64,000 bases of DNA from Mechercharimyces sp. CAU 1602 (GTDB taxonomy: Bacteria > Bacillota > Bacilli > Thermoactinomycetales > JANTPT01), in NCBI RefSeq assembly GCF_024753565.1, contig NZ_JANTPT010000001.1:2087311-2151310 (forward strand), written 5' to 3'. Below are positions 55,172 through 63,899 of the stretch, piece after piece. How positions within the stretch are numbered: the first letter of the stretch is position 1; the number at the start of each line of letters is the position of its first letter. Below the pieces are notes generated by a model. That model did no database searches, was not told where the DNA came from, and saw only the letters and a program-made list of their open reading frames with translations. A program made the position numbers and the translations under genes.

Positions 55172-57940
55172 TCAACCTGTGTTCCGTAGACCTGCTGCGA
55201 TTCCATTAATCGTTAGCAAGACTTGTTCCAGTCTCTCTTCATCTTCTACACCATCAATGCGCAATTGTCGCAGATCCCTTAGCAAGTTAACTTGAATAAA
55301 GCTAAGTGGATCGACATAGGGGTTACGTAAACGAATCGATTCCCGAATCACAGGGGTATGATCCAACAGTTGATTCTGCTTTGTGATTGCAAGAACCACT
55401 TCTTTGGTCAAGTAATACTCTTCTTCTAACTGTTGATAAATCTCTTTTCCGCGTGGCAAATGTTCCGCCAGGCTAGCATACTCTTTGGCGATGGAAAGAT
55501 CAGCTTTTGCTAAAGCCATCTGCAAATTATCTACTAGTGAGCGGAAAAAAGGCCACTCTTTATACATCACCGATAGCTGTTCTGCTTTATTTTCTCCTCG
55601 CTCCACATAACGCTGAAGGGCCGTTCCAGCTGCATACCAAGCGGGGAAGAGGAATCGACTCTGCGTCCATGCAAATACCCACGGTATGGCACGCAGATCA
55701 CTAAAAGCACTGCTATTTTTGCGGCGTGAAGGTCGAGACCCAATCTTCAACTCTCCGATCTCTGGGAGTGGAGTCGCCTCTTGGAAGAATGGTATAAAAT
55801 CTGGATCTTGGAAAAGCAAATGTTGATAAACTTGGCGCGCATCCTCCGAAATCACTTCGAACGCGTCCATCCACTCAGCAGGAGGGCCTTGCTCCTCTCC
55901 CGAACGTGCTGCTGCAGTTTGCAGCAACAATGCTGACGTGGCTTGCTCCAGACTTCGCATCGCGATCGGCTTCAAGGCATAGCGAGAAGAGAGAACTTCC
56001 CCTTGCTCTGTGATCTTTACTCCTCCCAGTACACTGCCCGCAGGTGTGGCTTGAATACTACGATTCAGCGGACCTCCACCACGACCCAGTGCACCACCAC
56101 GACCATGAAAAAATTTCACCTCTAACCCATAGCGATTGGAGAGTTGTCTCAAATTACGCTGTGCACGATACAACTCCCAGTTGGCGGTAATCATGCCCCC
56201 ATCTTTATTGCTATCGGAGTACCCCAGCATAATCTCTTGGGTGGGATGCTCCCCACGATGATAGGGAATATACGCTGGATGTTCATAATATGCTTGCATA
56301 ATCTCTTCCGCACGATGGAGATCATCAATCGTTTCTAATAGTGGCACCACGTGTAACCGTGCATTGCTTTCTTGCTTTGTCTTATGATGTAAACCTACTT
56401 CCTTAGCTAACAGCACCACTTCCAAAAGATCGCTCGTCCCCTGAGTCATGCTGATCAAATAATTACGAATCGACTCTTCTCCAAATTCCTCTTTTGCCTG
56501 TTTTATTGTCTCGAACAGACGTAAACATTCTTGCGTCTGTGCAGAAAATACCATAAAGGAAGCAGTAAGTGGGCGTGGATCTGCCAGTAACTCCGTCAAT
56601 TGCTTCATCTTATCCTCTTCACTCAATTGATCGTATGCTTTCTCGATTCCTAATGAGGCTAGGATTTCAGTGATAGCTTGTTCATGAACAGCACTGTGTT
56701 GCCTTATATCTAAAGTCATTAGGTGAAAACCAAATAGCTCCACTTGTCGTATAAAGCTAGAGATGTACAAATCGACCACGTGCTCTGCGTGATGACTACG
56801 TAGGGAGTCTGCTATTCTCTCCAAATCAGCAATCAAATCTCCAGAATCCACATAAGATCCTTTCTCTTTTTCCCCTGTTCGTGTATGCTGCAGACGAGCT
56901 AACATATACATACATTTGCGCCGATAGGGCTCGTGTTCATTCCTCCATTCCCCTTCACCCACATCCTCCAAGGCTACTTCTTCACGGTCGCGTGCGATCG
57001 ACTCCTTCAACTCCGCTGTGATGTGAATGCGACGCGTGGAATAGCTTAGCACTTCTAATAATTTATTTACCTTTTCTTCGTATTTAGACAACACTAACTC
57101 CCGATGAAGTTCAAGCGTATTCCACGTAATTTCTGGGGTAACGGATGGGTTACCGTCACGGTCTCCTCCAATCCAGGAACCAAAGCGAAGATAGGTAGGA
57201 ACCTGCCACTTGGTTTCTGGATAATACTGTTTCAGTGCATCTTCTAACGTTCGATGCACTTCTGGAAGCACCTCAAATAAGGTCTCGTCCAGATAAAAAA
57301 GACCATTGCGCACTTCATCCAACACATGAGGCTTGCGCTGACGCAGTTCATCACTTTGCCATAAAGCATTTACCTCTGCATGAACTTCACTTTCGATCCG
57401 CTCTTGCTCCTTATCCGTCAATAGCAAATCATCCAGTTTGCATACCTTGTCTGCGATGCGATGATGGAGGTCTAATATCGTTCTGCGCACCGCCTCTGTG
57501 GGATGAGCCGTCATAATTAATTCTAATGAAAGATAGGGAAAGAGCGCTTTAATTTCCTCAGCCTCGGCTCCACTCTCTTTTAATTGTCGAATAGCACTTG
57601 CTATCGAGTGGGGCTGTACTTGCTGCTCATCCGATTGTTTATAATGACGATGCCTCCGAATTCGATGGTTTTGCTCTGCGATATTAACCAGGTGGAAGTA
57701 GAGTGAGAAGGCACGAATCACATCCAAACGCATCGTTGGTGATAGTCGTTCCATCTCATCCTTGCATTGTTGAATCAAATCTTGATCTTCTGTCGATCGT
57801 ATTCCTTTCGTCAATTCTCTGATTTTTTCCACGTGAGCAAAGAGTTCCTCGCCCCCCTGTAATTTTAGGATTTCTCCCAACGTCGATCCCAATAGACGTA
57901 CATCACGACGTAAAGACTGATTTGGATCCTTTTCCATCAT
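55172..57940 (-). CDS. ppc: Phosphoenolpyruvate carboxylase
   Basis: A 922-residue anaplerotic enzyme that fixes bicarbonate onto PEP to give oxaloacetate. TAHPTEAVRRT holds the first catalytic His, and GSWIGGDRDGNPSVTPE, GYSDSNKDGG and FHGRGGALGRGGGP (the Arg-rich active-site loop) are intact. The C-terminus ends NTG as in most PEPCs. The ATG at 57940 has TTGGAG eight bases upstream; the frame from 57988 overlaps the rocF terminator. B. subtilis lacks this enzyme, so its presence marks a different Bacillales lineage. A leftover ATG follows directly (MM). Confidence 0.95.
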   Translation of the reverse strand: MMEKDPNQSLRRDVRLLGSTLGEILKLQGGEELFAHVEKIRELTKGIRSTEDQDLIQQCKDEMERLSPTMRLDVIRAFSLYFHLVNIAEQNHRIRRHRHYKQSDEQQVQPHSIASAIRQLKESGAEAEEIKALFPYLSLELIMTAHPTEAVRRTILDLHHRIADKVCKLDDLLLTDKEQERIESEVHAEVNALWQSDELRQRKPHVLDEVRNGLFYLDETLFEVLPEVHRTLEDALKQYYPETKWQVPTYLRFGSWIGGDRDGNPSVTPEITWNTLELHRELVLSKYEEKVNKLLEVLSYSTRRIHITAELKESIARDREEVALEDVGEGEWRNEHEPYRRKCMYMLARLQHTRTGEKEKGSYVDSGDLIADLERIADSLRSHHAEHVVDLYISSFIRQVELFGFHLMTLDIRQHSAVHEQAITEILASLGIEKAYDQLSEEDKMKQLTELLADPRPLTASFMVFSAQTQECLRLFETIKQAKEEFGEESIRNYLISMTQGTSDLLEVVLLAKEVGLHHKTKQESNARLHVVPLLETIDDLHRAEEIMQAYYEHPAYIPYHRGEHPTQEIMLGYSDSNKDGGMITANWELYRAQRNLRQLSNRYGLEVKFFHGRGGALGRGGGPLNRSIQATPAGSVLGGVKITEQGEVLSSRYALKPIAMRSLEQATSALLLQTAAARSGEEQGPPAEWMDAFEVISEDARQVYQHLLFQDPDFIPFFQEATPLPEIGELKIGSRPSRRKNSSAFSDLRAIPWVFAWTQSRFLFPAWYAAGTALQRYVERGENKAEQLSVMYKEWPFFRSLVDNLQMALAKADLSIAKEYASLAEHLPRGKEIYQQLEEEYYLTKEVVLAITKQNQLLDHTPVIRESIRLRNPYVDPLSFIQVNLLRDLRQLRIDGVEDEERLEQVLLTINGIAAGLRNTG

Positions 57941-57983
57941 CTTATCCACTCCAATCACTTCATAAATATCTAAAAAAGAATGA

Positions 57984-58000
57984 CCCAAACCGAGTTTGGG
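57984..58000 (-). terminator. Terminator of rocF
   Basis: CCCAAAC and GTTTGGG around a three-base loop, followed on the minus strand by TCATTCTTTTTT. Confidence 0.7.
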
Positions 58001-58017
58001 CCCCTCCCTTATAACAG

Positions 58018-58929
58018 CTACAATACTAATTTCCCGAAAATGGACTCCATTAATCCTACAGCTACTTTGGCTGTCTGATTTGCCGTATCTAAAATGGGAT
58101 TTACCTCAACTAATTCTACCGAAGATAAGATATTAGCACAGGCCAACATTTCCATCGCCAAATGGCTCTCACGATATGTCATCCCGCCGACAACAGGTGT
58201 TCCTACTCCAGGGCACTGAGCTGGATCTAGTCCATCTAAATCAAGGCTCAAATGCACCCCATCGGTACCCGTCGACACAATGCGAATGGTCTCTTCCATC
58301 ACAGCTCCCATACCCAAGCGGTCAATATCGTGCATAGTAAACACTTTGATTCCCATTTCAGCAATCAACTTTTGTTCACCTACATCCAGTTCACGCGCAC
58401 CTACAATCACTACATTCTCCGGCTTCACTTTTGGTGAGATGCCCCCACACTGTACTAGAGCAGGATGGCCCACACCTAAACTAGCCGCTAATGGCATCCC
58501 ATGAATATTACCCGACGGAGATGTATCTCCTGTATTTAAGTCCCCATGCGCATCAAACCAAATCAAACCCAAATTGGATACGTGTTTAGATACTCCAGCG
58601 ATGGTTCCAATAGCGATACTATGATCCCCACCCAGTACTAATGGAAAACGCTCTTGTTCAATCACTTCCGAAACAGCGACCGCCAGTCGTTCATTCGCTT
58701 CGACAACCTCTTTAAGATAACGGTGTTTCGGATCTTCTTCATGCGATGCATCTTGAATTGGAACTTGAATATCCCCTCTATCTTCAACATGATGCCCCAA
58801 TGCGAGTAATCGCTCTTTTGCTCCCGCATAACGAATAGCACTAGGACCCATGTCCACTCCACGCCGGCCTTGTCCCATATCCATTGGGACGCCAATAATA
58901 GAGATAGCTCGATGTTCTTTATTCTTCAT
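58018..58929 (-). CDS. rocF: Arginase
   Basis: A 303-residue manganese enzyme that hydrolyses arginine to ornithine and urea. The binuclear metal motifs are [20 protein letters not shown] and [25 protein letters not shown] near the N-terminus and [10 protein letters not shown] are also typical. The ATG at 58929 has GGAGG eleven bases upstream; the frame from 58986 is unsupported. No other arginine genes lie nearby. Ornithine-forming arginase next to ppc may be chance. Confidence 0.95.
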   Translation of the reverse strand: MKNKEHRAISIIGVPMDMGQGRRGVDMGPSAIRYAGAKERLLALGHHVEDRGDIQVPIQDASHEEDPKHRYLKEVVEANERLAVAVSEVIEQERFPLVLGGDHSIAIGTIAGVSKHVSNLGLIWFDAHGDLNTGDTSPSGNIHGMPLAASLGVGHPALVQCGGISPKVKPENVVIVGARELDVGEQKLIAEMGIKVFTMHDIDRLGMGAVMEETIRIVSTGTDGVHLSLDLDGLDPAQCPGVGTPVVGGMTYRESHLAMEMLACANILSSVELVEVNPILDTANQTAKVAVGLMESIFGKLVL

Positions 58930-59049
58930 GTTGTTTTTCGCCTCCAGCCTGCAATAATCATCACGATATATGTAAATGAAAAGCAAAAGTAGCTCCTTGT
59001 CCTCTTATTGTACCATAGAGGTGAAAAATCGAAAAAACCTCGCATACTA

Positions 59050-59080
59050 AAAAGTCCTCTACACTGTGTAGAGGACTTTT
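59050..59080 (-). terminator. Terminator of the tRNA arrays
   Basis: A perfect 14-bp stem (59050-59063 with 59067-59080) ending in TTTT, five bases after the last tRNA gene. Confidence 0.9.
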
Positions 59081-59084
59081 ATTA

Positions 59085-59159
59085 TGGAGCGGAAGACGGG
59101 ATTCGAACCCGCGACCCTCGCCTTGGCAAGGCGATGCTCTACCCCTGAGCCACTTCCGC
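59085..59159 (-). tRNA. tRNA-Gly (GCC), array A
   Basis: A full 75-base cloverleaf with encoded CCA. The anticodon loop TTGCCAA gives GCC. Last gene of array A. Confidence 0.95.
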
Positions 59160-59171
59160 GCAAAAAAAAAA

Positions 59172-59247
59172 TGGTGAGCCATGCAGGATTCGAACCTGCG
59201 ACACCCTGATTAAAAGTCAGGTGCTCTACCAACTGAGCTAATGGCTC
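59172..59247 (-). tRNA. tRNA-Lys (TTT), array A
   Basis: 76 bases with CCA; loop CTTTTAA gives anticodon TTT. Preceded by an A-run spacer shared with array B. Confidence 0.95.
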
Positions 59248-59260
59248 GTACTATGTTGAT

Positions 59261-59335
59261 TGGCTGGGGCGGCAGGGATCGAACCTGCGCATGACGGAGT
59301 CAAAGTCCGTTGCCTTACCGCTTGGCTACACCCCA
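59261..59335 (-). tRNA. tRNA-Gln (TTG), array A
   Basis: 75 bases with CCA; loop CTTTGAC gives TTG. Acceptor TGGGGTG is typical of Gln. In this organism it is probably charged via Glu and the GatCAB enzyme. Confidence 0.95.
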
Positions 59336-59352
59336 ACAAGGTCAACCTTTAG

Positions 59353-59437
59353 TGGTGGAGGGAGCAGGATTCGAACCTGCGAAGGCGAAGCCAGCGGATT
59401 TACAGTCCGCCCCATTTGGCCACTTTGGTATCCCTCC
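59353..59437 (-). tRNA. tRNA-Tyr (GTA), array A
   Basis: 85 bases with the long class II variable arm and CCA; loop CTGTAAA gives GTA. Confidence 0.95.
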
Positions 59438-59443
59438 GAATAA

Positions 59444-59519
59444 TGGTGGACGATGACGGGATCGAACCGCCGACCCCCTGCTTGTAAGGCAGGTGCTCTC
59501 CCAGCTGAGCTAATCGTCC
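59444..59519 (-). tRNA. tRNA-Val (TAC), array A
   Basis: 76 bases with CCA; loop CTTACAA gives TAC. Confidence 0.95.
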
Positions 59520-59538
59520 TTATATGGACTAATATAAA

Positions 59539-59577
59539 AAGTCGGAGATCGGAATAAGTCCATCCGACCCCCGACTT
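59539..59577 (-). terminator. Terminator-like hairpin inside tRNA array A
   Basis: AAGTCGG...TCGGA (59539-59553) pairs with TCCGA...CCGACTT (59563-59577), with two internal mismatches. On the minus strand it continues TTTTTATATTA. It lies between tRNA-Glu and tRNA-Val and is absent from array B. Confidence 0.75.
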
Positions 59578-59594
59578 CTTGCCACAACTTATAC

Positions 59595-59670
59595 TGGTGA
59601 CCCGTAGGGGATTCGAACCCCTGCATGCCAGCGTGAAAGGCTGGTGTGTTCACCGCTTCACCAACGGGCC
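59595..59670 (-). tRNA. tRNA-Glu (TTC), array A
   Basis: 76 bases with CCA; loop CTTTCAC gives TTC. Confidence 0.95.
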
Positions 59671-59678
59671 TTACTTTC

Positions 59679-59754
59679 TGGAGCTCCCAATCAGATTCGA
59701 ACTGATGACCTCTTCCTTACCATGGAAGCGCTCTGCCGACTGAGCTATGGGAGC
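59679..59754 (-). tRNA. tRNA-Thr (GGT), array A
   Basis: 76 bases with CCA; loop ATGGTAA gives GGT. Confidence 0.95.
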
Positions 59755-59755
59755 A

Positions 59756-59831
59756 TGGCTCCTCCAGTAGGACTCGAACCTACAACCTGCCGGTTAACAG
59801 CCGGACGCTCTACCGATTGAGCTATGGAGGA
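59756..59831 (-). tRNA. tRNA-Asn (GTT), array A
   Basis: 76 bases with CCA; loop CTGTTAA gives GTT. First gene of array A. A T-C mismatch closes the anticodon stem, the same as in array B. Confidence 0.95.
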
Positions 59832-59847
59832 ATAGGATACAGGTGTT

Positions 59848-59876
59848 ATCTTACCACAACAATCATCCAAATACAA
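59848..59876 (-). promoter_or_regulatory. Promoter of tRNA array A
   Basis: On the minus strand TTGTAT (59871-59876) and TAAGAT (59848-59853) are 17 bases apart, 16 bases before tRNA-Asn. Confidence 0.7.
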
Positions 59877-59906
59877 CATGTATTTATCGGAATCAGGATG
59901 AGAGAG

Positions 59907-59981
59907 TGGAGCGGAAGACGGGATTCGAACCCGCGACCCTCGCCTTGGCAAGGCGATGCTCTACCCCTGAGCCACTTCCGC
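59907..59981 (-). tRNA. tRNA-Gly (GCC), array B
   Basis: Same sequence as the array A copy, 75 bases with CCA. Confidence 0.95.
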
Positions 59982-59992
59982 GCAAAAAAAAA

Positions 59993-60068
59993 TGGTGAGC
60001 CATGCAGGATTCGAACCTGCGACACCCTGATTAAAAGTCAGGTGCTCTACCAACTGAGCTAATGGCTC
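59993..60068 (-). tRNA. tRNA-Lys (TTT), array B
   Basis: Same sequence as the array A copy, 76 bases with CCA. Confidence 0.95.
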
Positions 60069-60081
60069 GTACTATGTTGAT

Positions 60082-60156
60082 TGGCTGGGGCGGCAGGGAT
60101 CGAACCTGCGCATGACGGAGTCAAAGTCCGTTGCCTTACCGCTTGGCTACACCCCA
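60082..60156 (-). tRNA. tRNA-Gln (TTG), array B
   Basis: Same sequence as the array A copy, 75 bases with CCA. Confidence 0.95.
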
Positions 60157-60172
60157 ACAAGTCAAACTTTGG

Positions 60173-60257
60173 TGGTGGAGGGAGCAGGATTCGAACCTGC
60201 GAAGGCGAAGCCAGCGGATTTACAGTCCGCCCCATTTGGCCACTTTGGTATCCCTCC
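60173..60257 (-). tRNA. tRNA-Tyr (GTA), array B
   Basis: Same as the array A copy, 85 bases with CCA. The flanking spacer differs by a few bases. Confidence 0.95.
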
Positions 60258-60263
60258 GAGTAA

Positions 60264-60339
60264 TGGTGGACGATGACGGGATCGAACCGCCGACCCCCTG
60301 CTTGTAAGGCAGGTGCTCTCCCAGCTGAGCTAATCGTCC
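60264..60339 (-). tRNA. tRNA-Val (TAC), array B
   Basis: Same as the array A copy, 76 bases with CCA. Only ten bases separate it from tRNA-Glu here. Confidence 0.95.
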
Positions 60340-60349
60340 ATAATAAATT

Positions 60350-60425
60350 TGGTGACCCGTAGGGGATTCGAACCCCTGCATGCCAGCGTGAAAGGCTGGT
60401 GTGTTCACCGCTTCACCAACGGGCC
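60350..60425 (-). tRNA. tRNA-Glu (TTC), array B
   Basis: Same as the array A copy, 76 bases with CCA. Confidence 0.95.
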
Positions 60426-60433
60426 TTACTTTC

Positions 60434-60509
60434 TGGAGCTCCCAATCAGATTCGAACTGATGACCTCTTCCTTACCATGGAAGCGCTCTGCCGACTGAGC
60501 TATGGGAGC
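60434..60509 (-). tRNA. tRNA-Thr (GGT), array B
   Basis: Same as the array A copy, 76 bases with CCA. Confidence 0.95.
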
Positions 60510-60510
60510 A

Positions 60511-60586
60511 TGGCTCCTCCAGTAGGACTCGAACCTACAACCTGCCGGTTAACAGCCGGACGCTCTACCGATTGAGCTATGGAGGA
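60511..60586 (-). tRNA. tRNA-Asn (GTT), array B
   Basis: Same as the array A copy, 76 bases with CCA. First gene of array B. Confidence 0.95.
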
Positions 60587-60608
60587 ATATTTACAACAGA
60601 CGCTTATA

Positions 60609-60637
60609 ATCTTAACATATTTATTAGTATCATGCAA
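60609..60637 (-). promoter_or_regulatory. Promoter of tRNA array B
   Basis: On the minus strand TTGCAT (60632-60637) and TAAGAT (60609-60614) are 17 bases apart, 22 bases before tRNA-Asn. Confidence 0.75.
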
Positions 60638-60855
60638 GAACTTTTTTCATATTGATGAATAGCTCTTCCATGATCCTAAGAAGCAGTTTATTGCGACAGA
60701 GATTAATATACCATGGTATATGCAAAACGTCAATATATCTTTTTATAGTTAGATTTTTTTGTTATTTGAAGATAAATTCCCTTCCATTTTTATCCCACCC
60801 TTGCTATAATAAATCTTCGTCTATCTAGACAATTATTGCACAGAGGGGGTAGTGA

Positions 60856-61635
60856 ATGGTTTATCTTGAACTTTTGAAAAAGAACTTTGTACTGCAATTG
60901 CAGTACAGGCTGGCTCATTTTATCAATAACGCAGGCAGTATCATATTTGGCTTCATCTATATCGCTATTTGGGTTGCCGCACTAGAAGGAAAAGAAGAGA
61001 CTTCTCCTTTTACTAGTGTTGAGATAACACATTACATGGCGTTTATTCAATGCATACTATGGTTTACTGTCTTCTTATCCATGGGTCTTCTTATCCCAGA
61101 ACGTGTTCGGACAGGTGCGATCAGTTTAGAAATGATGCGGCCTACCTCCTACTTTCTCTATGTACTTAGTCAAGAAAGTGGACGCCTCTTCTACAACTTC
61201 TGTTTCCGCAGTATTCCAATCGGTCTCGCTTTCAGCTTTACTGTCGGTTTTTATCTTCCCCACGATAAACTCACCTATGTGTGGACGTTATTCTCACTAT
61301 TACTCGCTGTATGGCTAAGCTTAAATCTCTTTTATACCGTCGGCATCACCTCCTGCTGGACATTTGAAGTTAGTGGAGCCCATCTGATTTTATTTACACT
61401 TCTCTTTGGATTAGGAGGTCAAATGGTACCCATTTCTTTATTGCCACCTCCACTAGCAGAATTGGCGCTCTATCTCCCCTTTGCTGGAATACTATATCAT
61501 CCTACTATGATTTTCTTGGAAAAGGCAGATGGGGATGTATTGCTTCTCCCACTCATTTGGGCTATCTTACTGCCTGTGTTTAATCTCGCCTTAACACACC
61601 TAGCACGTCGTAAATTAGAAGTCCAGGGGGGTTAA
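60856..61635 (+). CDS. ABC-2 type exporter permease subunit 1
   Basis: A 259-residue membrane protein with six hydrophobic segments, of the ABC-2 group usually found as two permeases plus one ATPase (COG4587 type, from memory). AGAGGGGG lies just upstream of the ATG. It is the first gene of a tight operon, with the next start two bases after its stop. The substrate is unknown; related systems export drugs or antibiotics. Confidence 0.85.
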   Translation: MVYLELLKKNFVLQLQYRLAHFINNAGSIIFGFIYIAIWVAALEGKEETSPFTSVEITHYMAFIQCILWFTVFLSMGLLIPERVRTGAISLEMMRPTSYFLYVLSQESGRLFYNFCFRSIPIGLAFSFTVGFYLPHDKLTYVWTLFSLLLAVWLSLNLFYTVGITSCWTFEVSGAHLILFTLLFGLGGQMVPISLLPPPLAELALYLPFAGILYHPTMIFLEKADGDVLLLPLIWAILLPVFNLALTHLARRKLEVQGG

Positions 61636-61636
61636 C

Positions 61637-62419
61637 ATGCGTTTATTCCTAACGTTATGGGGAGCCAGTCTACGCTCTCGCATGCAATATAAAGGAAATT
61701 TTCTCTTCTCCTCTTTTTCGTATGGAATGATTATGTTGCTCGACTTTCTGTTACTCGCAGCAATATTATACCGTTTTGATCACATCTTAGGATGGACAAT
61801 TGCCGAGGTAGGCCTACTATACAGTATTTCCACCATCTCTATGTCACTCTACCGCCTGCTAGCACCGGAAATTCACAATTTTGATACCTATCTCATCCAA
61901 GGCGATTTCGATACTCTGCTCATTCGCCCAGTTTCCCCTTTGACGCTATTACTTACTCGCAATCTAGACCTCAGCCGCTTAGGAGGTATTGTACAGGGAA
62001 TCGGAGTGTTATGCCTATCCCTAGCTCTCATGTGGGGAGTACGGGATCTACAGGGACTATTACTCTACCTACCTATCACACTCCTTAGTGGAACAGCAAT
62101 TCTCTTCTCGTTAGGATTAATCACCGCCACTCTCGCCTTCTGGAGTGAACGAACTCGTGATTTTCAATCCTTTACACTATACGCACCGAGTAACGCTGCA
62201 AGTTATCCTATGAGCGTGTACACTGGCTGGATCAAATGGCTTTTCTTCACCATCCTTCCTGTCGCTTATATGGGGTATGTCCCTGTCGCTTATCTATTGC
62301 ATAAGGGGGGCAGCTGGCATGGTTTATGGCTATCGCCGCTCATCGCCCTCCTTTCCATTTTGATTGCTCTACACATCTGGCATATCGGCATCCGGCATTA
62401 TCGTAGTACCGGAAGTTAG
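61637..62419 (+). CDS. ABC-2 type exporter permease subunit 2
   Basis: A 260-residue six-helix membrane protein, partner of the preceding permease (COG3694 type, from memory). YLIQGDFDTLLIRPVSPL after the second helix is a recognisable stretch of this group. CCAGGGGGG precedes the ATG. The heterodimer with subunit 1 would form the pore. Confidence 0.85.
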   Translation: MRLFLTLWGASLRSRMQYKGNFLFSSFSYGMIMLLDFLLLAAILYRFDHILGWTIAEVGLLYSISTISMSLYRLLAPEIHNFDTYLIQGDFDTLLIRPVSPLTLLLTRNLDLSRLGGIVQGIGVLCLSLALMWGVRDLQGLLLYLPITLLSGTAILFSLGLITATLAFWSERTRDFQSFTLYAPSNAASYPMSVYTGWIKWLFFTILPVAYMGYVPVAYLLHKGGSWHGLWLSPLIALLSILIALHIWHIGIRHYRSTGS

Positions 62420-62430
62420 GAGGATTAACC

Positions 62431-63390
62431 GTGATTCGAGTTTCACAGCTGAGTAAACAATATAAAGTATACCAGACACAGCCCGGAGCATTTGGCTCTT
62501 TACGATCCCTGTTTTCTCGCCAATATCAGACGATCAAAGCAGTTCATCATCTTTCTTTTCATATTAAAGAAGGCGAATGCGCTGGCTATATCGGTCCTAA
62601 CGGAGCTGGGAAGTCTACCACGATCAAAATGTTGGCTGGCATTCTCCACCCCACAGAGGGTACCATCTCAGTCGCAGGCTTACATCCACACAAACAACGA
62701 AAACAACTTGCACAGCATATGGGGATTGTGTTCGGACAAAGAACTCAACTATGGTGGGATCTCCCTTTGCGTGATTCATTTGAAATATTACAAAAGATGT
62801 ACCATATTCCATCTAAAGACTATCAAAGTTTCTTATTGAAGTATGATGATTTATTACAAATCGGGAGCTTCATCCATATTCCTGTTCGCAAACTCTCACT
62901 TGGACAACGTATGCGCGCTGATCTTGCCGCTGCGCTCATCCACAACCCCGACGTGCTTTTTTTAGACGAACCCACTATTGGCCTCGATGTAATAGCTAAA
63001 AAGAGAATACGCACTTTTCTCCAAGCACTAAAGGAAGAGGAACGAAAAACCATCATCTTAACTACTCACGACATGGATGATATAGAACATTTGTGTGACC
63101 GTATTTTAGTCATTAACCACGGCGAGCTATTACTTGATGGCAACTTACAGCAGTTACGTGCAAAAGTAGGCTTACCCAGCAAAATGCACATAACTTTTGC
63201 ACACCCTCCCAATATCTCTTCATTGGATGGAGTAAAGGTAGACATCGTAGAAGAGCACGTAACTTTACACTATGAACGTCATCTCCTCTCTGCAGCAGAG
63301 CTTCTTCGTCATATAAGCATGTGGGGAAAACCAATGGATATTCAGATGGATGAACCTGACATAGAAGAGGTGATAGAAAAAATTTATTAA
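62431..63390 (+). CDS. ABC exporter ATP-binding protein (DrrA-like)
   Basis: A 319-residue ATPase with Walker A YIGPNGAGKSTTIKML, a signature RKLSLGQRMRADL, Walker B VLFLDEPTIGLD and the switch His in TTHDMDDIEH. The last about 90 residues form the extra C-terminal domain typical of the COG4586/DrrA type. The GTG start is seven bases after AGGAGG. It is the third gene of the exporter operon, 11 bases after subunit 2. Confidence 0.93.
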   Translation: MIRVSQLSKQYKVYQTQPGAFGSLRSLFSRQYQTIKAVHHLSFHIKEGECAGYIGPNGAGKSTTIKMLAGILHPTEGTISVAGLHPHKQRKQLAQHMGIVFGQRTQLWWDLPLRDSFEILQKMYHIPSKDYQSFLLKYDDLLQIGSFIHIPVRKLSLGQRMRADLAAALIHNPDVLFLDEPTIGLDVIAKKRIRTFLQALKEEERKTIILTTHDMDDIEHLCDRILVINHGELLLDGNLQQLRAKVGLPSKMHITFAHPPNISSLDGVKVDIVEEHVTLHYERHLLSAAELLRHISMWGKPMDIQMDEPDIEEVIEKIY

Positions 63391-63478
63391 CTCATGTTTC
63401 AAACTTGTAAACAAGGGAAGAGATAAAGCAACACAAGATACTTAAAAATGAAAAATCTACTTAAGGGAGGATTTTCAG

Positions 63479-63613
63479 ATGCTCTGGACAATTTTTGTTA
63501 TCGCCTTGGTACTCTGGTTGCTCGGTCTTATTACAAAACGTAGTTTCGGTGGTCTGATCCATATCTTGCTTGTCATTGCGCTCGTCTTAGTTATTGTTCA
63601 GCTGGTACGATGA
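63479..63613 (+). CDS. lmo0937-family mini membrane protein
   Basis: A 44-residue protein too short for most gene finders. MLWTIFVIALVLWLLGL, a short KRSFGG loop and HILLVIALVLVIVQL form two membrane helices, as in the lmo0937/DUF5670 family found in stress-responsive settings in Firmicutes. AAGGGAGG lies nine bases before the ATG. No function is established. It lies 89 bases after the ABC operon and runs toward the convergent rRNA operon. Confidence 0.85.
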   Translation: MLWTIFVIALVLWLLGLITKRSFGGLIHILLVIALVLVIVQLVR

Positions 63614-63676
63614 ATATATAAAATTTTTCACCTCTATTTATAATTATATAGTCAATGACTTAAAAAAGATAAAGAA

Positions 63677-63711
63677 AAACCCCCTTGTTCCAAGAAGGAA
63701 CAAGGGGGTTT
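63677..63711 (-). terminator. Terminator of the rRNA operon
   Basis: A perfect 15-bp stem (63677-63691 with 63697-63711), eight bases after 5S rRNA. It has a T-run on the minus strand and serves the plus-strand mini-protein gene too. Confidence 0.9.
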
Positions 63712-63719
63712 GTTATGTA

Positions 63720-63836
63720 GCCTGGCGACGACCTACTCTTCCAGGGACCTGCGTCCCAAGTACCATCGGCGCGGGAGGGCTTAACGATCGTGTTCGGTAT
63801 GGGAACGAGTGGTTCCCCTCCGCTATAGCCACCAGA
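63720..63836 (-). rRNA. 5S ribosomal RNA
   Basis: 117 bases on the minus strand. The start TCTGGTGGC pairs with the GCCTGG end; CCATACCGAACAC and GGTACTTGGGACGCAGGTCCC are conserved 5S segments. Boundaries to within two bases. Confidence 0.95.
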
Positions 63837-63899
63837 CAGGTGAAGGTTCACACCTTCAAAAGTAAATACTTCGGCCGGAGTCAAGGGAGTGAGGATCTA

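Noticed and set aside
58961..60408. Several 60-80 residue frames in the tRNA arrays
   Set aside because: They are translations of tRNA genes, recognisable by repeated SRVRIPSSAP-like strings.
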